Part shown: positions 61,101 through 64,000 of the stretch, piece after piece
Layout: each line of letters begins with the position of its first letter
How positions within the stretch are numbered: the first letter of the stretch is position 1
Assembly (NCBI RefSeq): GCF_900177815.1
Contig: NZ_FXAZ01000002.1
Coordinates: forward strand, 248,001 to 312,000
DNA from: Paenibacillus aquistagni
GTDB taxonomy: Bacteria > Bacillota > Bacilli > Paenibacillales > Paenibacillaceae
Direction: 5' to 3'
Length of the DNA: 64,000 bases
Program-made: the position numbers and the translations under genes
The notes under the pieces: generated by a model
The model's input: only the letters and a program-made list of their open reading frames with translations
The model's database searches: none
Told to the model about the DNA's origin: nothing

Positions 61101-62502
61101 CTACGGCATTGCTTACTTTGTCATCGTTAAAGACACGATCCGCCGCTTTTGTTTGATACACAATTTCATAAGCGGCATTTACATCCGACAGAAAAGCAAG
61201 ATCGAAACCGTTCGCTGACGAACTAACCTCATAATCAGTTCCCTTAACTAACGGTGTATTGCTCTTGCGTTTCGCTTGGCCATTCGCTAGAATCTCCATT
61301 TCAAACACTTCAAAAGAATCCGTGAGCAGATGCTGAATGTTCGTATCGAAGGTATCCTTGATCCAAGCGTCTTGTTGCGCTAACGGCTGCTCGTTGTAAT
61401 TGAATTCAATAGCCCAAGTTACGGTTTGAGAAGCAGAATGGTAATTGACTACTCGTTTGTTCAGCGGCTTGCTGTAGCGGACTTGGACGCTCGTCGACGT
61501 CTCCATAGATGGAGAATCATTGCTGCCAATCAGCTCAGCCTTGTTCGAGTATGCGGTATCAACAGGCTTCATTATATCGGTAGAATAAGCGACACGATAC
61601 GCATGCGTAATCGTCCCCATGTCAATGGCAAAGCCATTCTCCGTCTCTGCGATTGAATAGTCCTGATCCAGAACCAGCGGATCGCGCTCAACGACAGAGC
61701 CATCAAGCTGAACATCGAGCAAGATGACCTGAACGGAGGATAGATCCAAGGACAAGCCTTCTTTTGGCACAAATTGATCCTTGAATACCGCATCATGAAT
61801 CTCGTGCTCGCCTTGGTTAAAATCGATCTTCCAATCAATACGATCAGGATTAAACACCTTGTTCGCTGAACCGGTCTTGCTGATGTTCTGATTCCCCTCT
61901 GGCTTGAAATGAACCGGAATCTTTACTTGATCGCCTTTAAAATCAAAAACGACTTCCTGCTCGGTGCTGCCAGAGAATTTTCCTTTTTCAAATTCGGCCC
62001 ATACAAAAAATTGGCCAACGACTTCAGCATTATCATTAATGAGATCGCTGAATGTAAAGGTGACCTGTCCGCTCGGCAATACCTCATATGTACCATATCC
62101 GCCTTCTAGCTCACCAGTAAGTACACGATCCAAGCGGAATTGTTCAGGCAGTTGAAAGGTAAATTCCGCTCCTTCTGTATAACCGTGCCCCATCGGCAGC
62201 TTCCAATCAAAGTCAATCTGAACGCGCGACCCTTGTTCAGGGCGTATCGCCTCAATCCGATTGCCTTCTTTATCTTTCATGATCACATTCGTAATGATAT
62301 TTTCTTGAATGATCCCTGTTCCATCCTTCTGCTCTTGAGCTTCTTCGTCAAGTGGAGTTGTCAATGTGTGTAATTCCTCTAAAGCTTCAAGTGATGAATC
62401 GACGGAATGATTACTTGCTTGCACCATGGACGGAAACATCCACAGATTGGATATTAATCCCACCACCAAGACAAGCGCTAGGACTTTTCGTAATCCCTTC
62501 AT
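58111..62502 (-). CDS. LPXTG-anchored Cna/SpaA-type surface adhesin
   Basis: 1463-residue wall-anchored protein. Signal peptide (1-30) then an adhesin-like domain (about 60-200), and five related collagen-binding-like modules (about 200-900) that begin with patterns such as DRIDWKIDFN and KEITWTIDINYN. Four SpaA/Cna-B modules follow (about 905-1300), each with a Lys in the first strand (IKVLKVDG, FELTKF, VELKKID, VKLTKVE) and Glu in E.xAPxGY, the residues that form isopeptide bonds. A (TDPGTP)n stalk, LPQTGE, a membrane segment and a basic tail end it. No sortase gene is nearby. ATG 62502 is the likely start; ATG 62523 is in frame but lacks a site. Confidence 0.93.
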   Translation of the reverse strand: MKGLRKVLALVLVVGLISNLWMFPSMVQASNHSVDSSLEALEELHTLTTPLDEEAQEQKDGTGIIQENIITNVIMKDKEGNRIEAIRPEQGSRVQIDFDWKLPMGHGYTEGAEFTFQLPEQFRLDRVLTGELEGGYGTYEVLPSGQVTFTFSDLINDNAEVVGQFFVWAEFEKGKFSGSTEQEVVFDFKGDQVKIPVHFKPEGNQNISKTGSANKVFNPDRIDWKIDFNQGEHEIHDAVFKDQFVPKEGLSLDLSSVQVILLDVQLDGSVVERDPLVLDQDYSIAETENGFAIDMGTITHAYRVAYSTDIMKPVDTAYSNKAELIGSNDSPSMETSTSVQVRYSKPLNKRVVNYHSASQTVTWAIEFNYNEQPLAQQDAWIKDTFDTNIQHLLTDSFEVFEMEILANGQAKRKSNTPLVKGTDYEVSSSANGFDLAFLSDVNAAYEIVYQTKAADRVFNDDKVSNAVESKNSGKIEVSQGIKQVIFVKQAGKVDFSEKTIEWKIWLNEDQKTMHNVVLADQFADQGLTLIPGTLSVSGLEVNADYTLEPNPDYGSGLKITFLHDVTDRHVITYKTAFNPTYYDPSEIKGIVYHNHATLHWLENGENKSMSQSAQAELDPYTKHNGNKKGAYDAKTKEITWTIDINYNLHKIQQAVVRDYYTGVQHFEPSSVKVEHLILTGDRNGVQVGEQVPSEDYTVELKQVDGKDGFELKFLKPIDSAYRITYKTSLEGRQVEKEYMNKATLEDLTNPDRVLFEKGTTVSPKHGGEFVSKHGVQGSGMESEFAQWEVAINYSQSFIQGAVYSDTLSDNQLLLKDSIRLYNTTVTSAGDLIRGGLVDESQYTLDVQGNSFKLSFLNGIQEAYMLRYQSFINADDGEIIANEAKLVGQSTTEIEAGDHSDFVVSLAGAGGGAAKGKGNIKVLKVDGDTEVPLAGAVFGLYDKTGSTLLEKAVTNEQGEAEFKSYRYNSYLLKELAAPEGYLMSSEYEAGKLIAFKSDTEAFKIANQKGNWDFELTKFDNGSPAKTLAGAIFKLQFELNGKYLDVEGKTALETNAEGKIYLSDLEAGSYQLLEVQAPKGYKLDASPIPFTIEEKQTSVKSATVTNEVYEADVELKKIDAELGTPLAGALFELRDQESRVIERDLVTDEAGVLRLEQLPAGIYQLVEVVAPEGYVLKQEPLLFEVVDDRKLEFTFENELLLGSVKLTKVELSRPSITLSGASFRILDANKEPLKDKDGRDIFGVTNQDGELVIDHLKPALYYLEEAAAPIGYLKSDILTPFEIIGGEQTEVLVENARIPKPPVDPGTPTDPGTPTDPGTPTDPGTPTDPGTPTDPGTPTDPGTPTDPGTPTDPGTPTDPGTPTDPGTPTDPGTPTDPSTPTDPDTSTEIGAETDVDGINENVDGSTNTDSSVDSVPPAVDSSSEGAKLPQTGEKSMLPLQLAGVGLMVLSMMMFALRKKQLNNRN
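58363..58596. repeat. 18-bp tandem repeat, 13 units, encoding the Pro-rich stalk
   Basis: Unit ATCAGTCGGCGTGCCCGG, thirteen tandem copies with few differences (one ATCGGTCGGTGTGCCCGG variant occurs at 58453 and 58579; CCTGG at 58399 and 58471). Each unit encodes TDPGTP on the minus strand. Near-identity of units implies recent expansion and likely length variation between strains. Confidence 0.97.
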
Positions 62503-62559
62503 ATTCCTCCTGTTCCTCCTCATCTATGCGTGAATCTATTGACATGCATACAGTAGAAA

Positions 62560-62593
62560 AATATACAGGAGTCTTCTGAATAATTTCTGAATA
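62560..62593 (-). promoter_or_regulatory. direct repeats and -10 upstream of the adhesin gene
   Basis: Minus-strand TATTCAGAA occurs twice, 11 bases apart (62593-62585 and 62582-62574), about one helical turn. A -10-like TATATT (62565-62560) follows. The repeats overlap the -35 position, where an activating response regulator would bind. Confidence 0.4.
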
Positions 62594-62631
62594 TGACCTG
62601 TTTCCATGGAATTTTCACAATAACTTTCACA

Positions 62632-62678
62632 AAAAAACAAAAAAACTGCTCATCTCTGATAAAGAGACCCTGCAGTTT
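62632..62678 (-). terminator. terminator of the decayed response-regulator gene
   Basis: AAACTGC...GCAGTTT with inner TCTCT/AGAGA; the minus strand continues with a long run of T. 14 bases after the last stop codon. Confidence 0.85.
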
Positions 62679-62691
62679 CTTCTAATGAAGA

Positions 62692-63313
62692 TTACATCGC
62701 GAAGCTCAACATGCGCAATGAACGATGGAGTCCGATCCTCTCGCTAGATGGAGACGGTCTGCTCTCTCCACTTCCATACCAATCGCTAACCTCTTGACTT
62801 GGCGCCACATCAAGCTCCTCGCTGTAAGTCTTCTTCCAACGTATTGTTGAGACAGGCGGAGCCTGATGCACCCTTTGTTCCCATTCTTCCACATCCAGTT
62901 TGACCTGCCTCCATACCAGACGGTATCCTTCATCCTTGTATTTGATCTGGAGATCAAGACCCGATTGTTTGATCATCTTACGAATCTGGTATACGGCCGT
63001 ATACAATTGGGTTGTGGAGGGCTTCGTATCGTAATCCGACTAGAGCAGTTCAAGCAGCGCATCCTTCGAGACCGTTTTAGCTCGATGATGACTAAAGTAC
63101 GCAAACAAAGCAAATAATCCAATTCATCTCAAATGCCTTGTCCGCATGATCCTTATAAACGGTAACAAACACAATCTCAAGATCTGGCTTCAGCTCAAGC
63201 AATTGCTCTGCTAGACGAATTCCATCCATGAGCGGCATTTCAATGTTCAAGAAAGCGATATCAATATTGTCCATTCGTAGCGCATCTAGAGCCTTCGTAG
63301 GATAGCATGGCAT
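62692..63313 (-). pseudogene. decayed SARP-type response regulator gene
   Basis: Remains of a two-domain response regulator. 63313-63125 encodes a receiver fragment (IAFLNIEMPLMDGIRLAEQL, then FVTVYKDHADKAFEMN) that lacks the first 30 or so residues. About 62692-63118 encodes a winged-helix, SARP-like part (AKTVSKDALLELL, then TTQLYTAVYQIRKMIK) in another frame. The join near 63125 marks a frameshift or deletion of the linker, and codon 63041-63039 is TAG where relatives have Trp (TGG). At least three lesions are therefore present. A terminator follows. Confidence 0.8.
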
Positions 63314-63412
63314 TCTTCAATTACAAAAGGGTACTACCCGCTTGTGATAATACCCAAAGCATGCATATGATTCCTTCTTATATGAAAGGCTATAAGATGA
63401 TGAATAAAAACA

Positions 63413-63727
63413 TTATTCAGATGGCTTTTCTGCTTGCTTTTGCTTAATCCGTTCAAAAAGAATATCATAACTGTGATTGCCATGATTCAAGGAACGCTTC
63501 ACACGAGAGATCGTGGCTGTGCTTGCATTGGCCACCTCTTCAATCTCGCTGTACGTATGATGGTTATACAGCATCTTCGCAACTTGAAAGCGCTGTACCA
63601 TCGTTTTAATTTCATTTACCGTGCACAAATCGTCGAAGAATGCATAACATTCCTCAAGCGTTTCCAATGAAAGAATACCTTCCATAAATTCTTCCAAAGC
63701 CTTCCCTTGCAGTTCATCTATTAGCAT
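63413..63727 (-). CDS. yerC: YerC/YecD-family TrpR-related protein
   Basis: 104-residue small DNA-binding-type protein of the TrpR superfamily. FFDDLCTVNEIKTMVQRFQ and YSEIEEVANASTATISRVKRSL form the helix-turn-helix. The B. subtilis relative YerC was annotated as a TrpR-like protein but its regulon is unclear. ATG 63727 follows GGAGG. Single gene. Confidence 0.92.
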   Translation of the reverse strand: MLIDELQGKALEEFMEGILSLETLEECYAFFDDLCTVNEIKTMVQRFQVAKMLYNHHTYSEIEEVANASTATISRVKRSLNHGNHSYDILFERIKQKQAEKPSE

Positions 63728-63869
63728 AGGGCTACCTCCTTGTGTACGACAACTTTTTCCCTGATATGATCTTTATCCCTTTACTTTCTGAATTAGGTAT
63801 AACATATTATTGCATATTTTTCATCTGTAAATAGTTCCATTTTCTTCACAATCTATCCTCTTGACAAGA

Positions 63870-63918
63870 ACGCAAGAAGAAACGCTTACGACGTATTTAG
63901 ATGACGAAAGCGTTTCTT
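63870..63918 (-). terminator. terminator of the gene entering from the right edge
   Basis: AAGAAACGCTT (63877-63887) pairs with AAGCGTTTCTT (63908-63918); the minus strand continues CTTCTTG. It lies 20 bases after the stop of the partial gene. Confidence 0.7.
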
Positions 63919-63937
63919 CATTAGGATCTGTTCATGT

Positions 63938-64000
63938 TTAGGACTTAGCCGGCTTGGCTGCTGAGCGGGATTTACCCACGAATCCATACAAAATATTAAT
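63938..64000 (-). CDS. C-terminal end of an unidentified gene
   Basis: The last 20 codons (tail ending in SRSAAKPAKS) and a TAA stop are visible on the minus strand, with a terminator just beyond. The frame is open to the window edge. The basic, Ala/Lys/Ser-rich tail could follow a membrane segment, but no family can be assigned. Confidence 0.5.
   Translation of the reverse strand: MNILYGFVGKSRSAAKPAKS

Overview
The window looks like chromosomal DNA of a Gram-positive, endospore-forming member of the Bacillales, most likely Paenibacillus or a close relative. The grounds are strong AGGAGG-type ribosome binding sites, Bacillus-type tRNAs with encoded CCA, a spore-cortex gene (cmpA) beside sprT and tex as in Bacillus, a YerC protein, an OpuA/GbsR pair, a guanine riboswitch before xpt-pbuX, and an LPXTG-anchored surface protein. 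No phage, transposase, plasmid or CRISPR sequence was seen. Most of the window is ordinary core and accessory metabolism.

Layout. 1-2.35 kb: start of a Flp/Tad pilus operon (cpaE, cpaF cut by the window edge), with a terminator-like hairpin in its leader. 2.6-11.6 kb: thermonuclease lipoprotein, Bce-type ABC transporter without a two-component system, chemoreceptor, CPA1 antiporter, SGNH hydrolase. 11.8-14.2 kb: guanine riboswitch, xpt, pbuX. 14.4-15.7 kb: Fe-type alcohol dehydrogenase behind a nested inverted repeat. 17-23 kb: a compact sugar-type cluster (two Gfo/Idh/MocA dehydrogenases, AraC regulator, sulfatase, SIS-domain protein). 23.3-30.8 kb: VanW-family protein, tag glycosylase, another Gfo/Idh, two TM2 proteins, an orphan Opp-type permease pair, a purine permease.

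31-35.1 kb: tRNA-Leu, glucuronate isomerase, and arginase with ornithine aminotransferase. 35.1-38.7 kb: GNAT, TetR with a perfect palindromic operator, then a 600-base leader carrying a 56-codon upstream ORF and an intrinsic terminator ahead of a MutS2-type ATPase that lacks the Smr nuclease domain. 39-42.9 kb: glycine betaine transporter OpuA and its divergent GbsR-like repressor. 43-45.5 kb: EamA exporter and divergent MocR regulator. 45.7-48.9 kb: methionine aminopeptidase, five tRNA genes in two groups, MgtE. 49.1-54.6 kb: uroporphyrinogen-III synthase, sprT, cmpA, tex.

55-62.5 kb is the surface-biology region: a secreted M60 (enhancin/mucinase-like) metallopeptidase with a perfect catabolite-response element in an upstream promoter converges on a 1463-residue LPXTG adhesin with collagen-binding-like modules, four SpaA/Cna-B modules and an 18-bp repeat encoding a Pro/Thr/Asp stalk. 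Next to it lies a decayed response-regulator gene, then yerC and the tail of one more gene.

The most interesting observations are the attenuator-like leader of the Smr-less MutS2 paralogue, the leader hairpins before cpaE and mgtE, the CcpA-type site before the M60 peptidase, paired direct repeats before the adhesin, and a small ORF with in-frame tandem repeats coupled to hemD. All functional readings come from recognition of motifs; no database search was possible.
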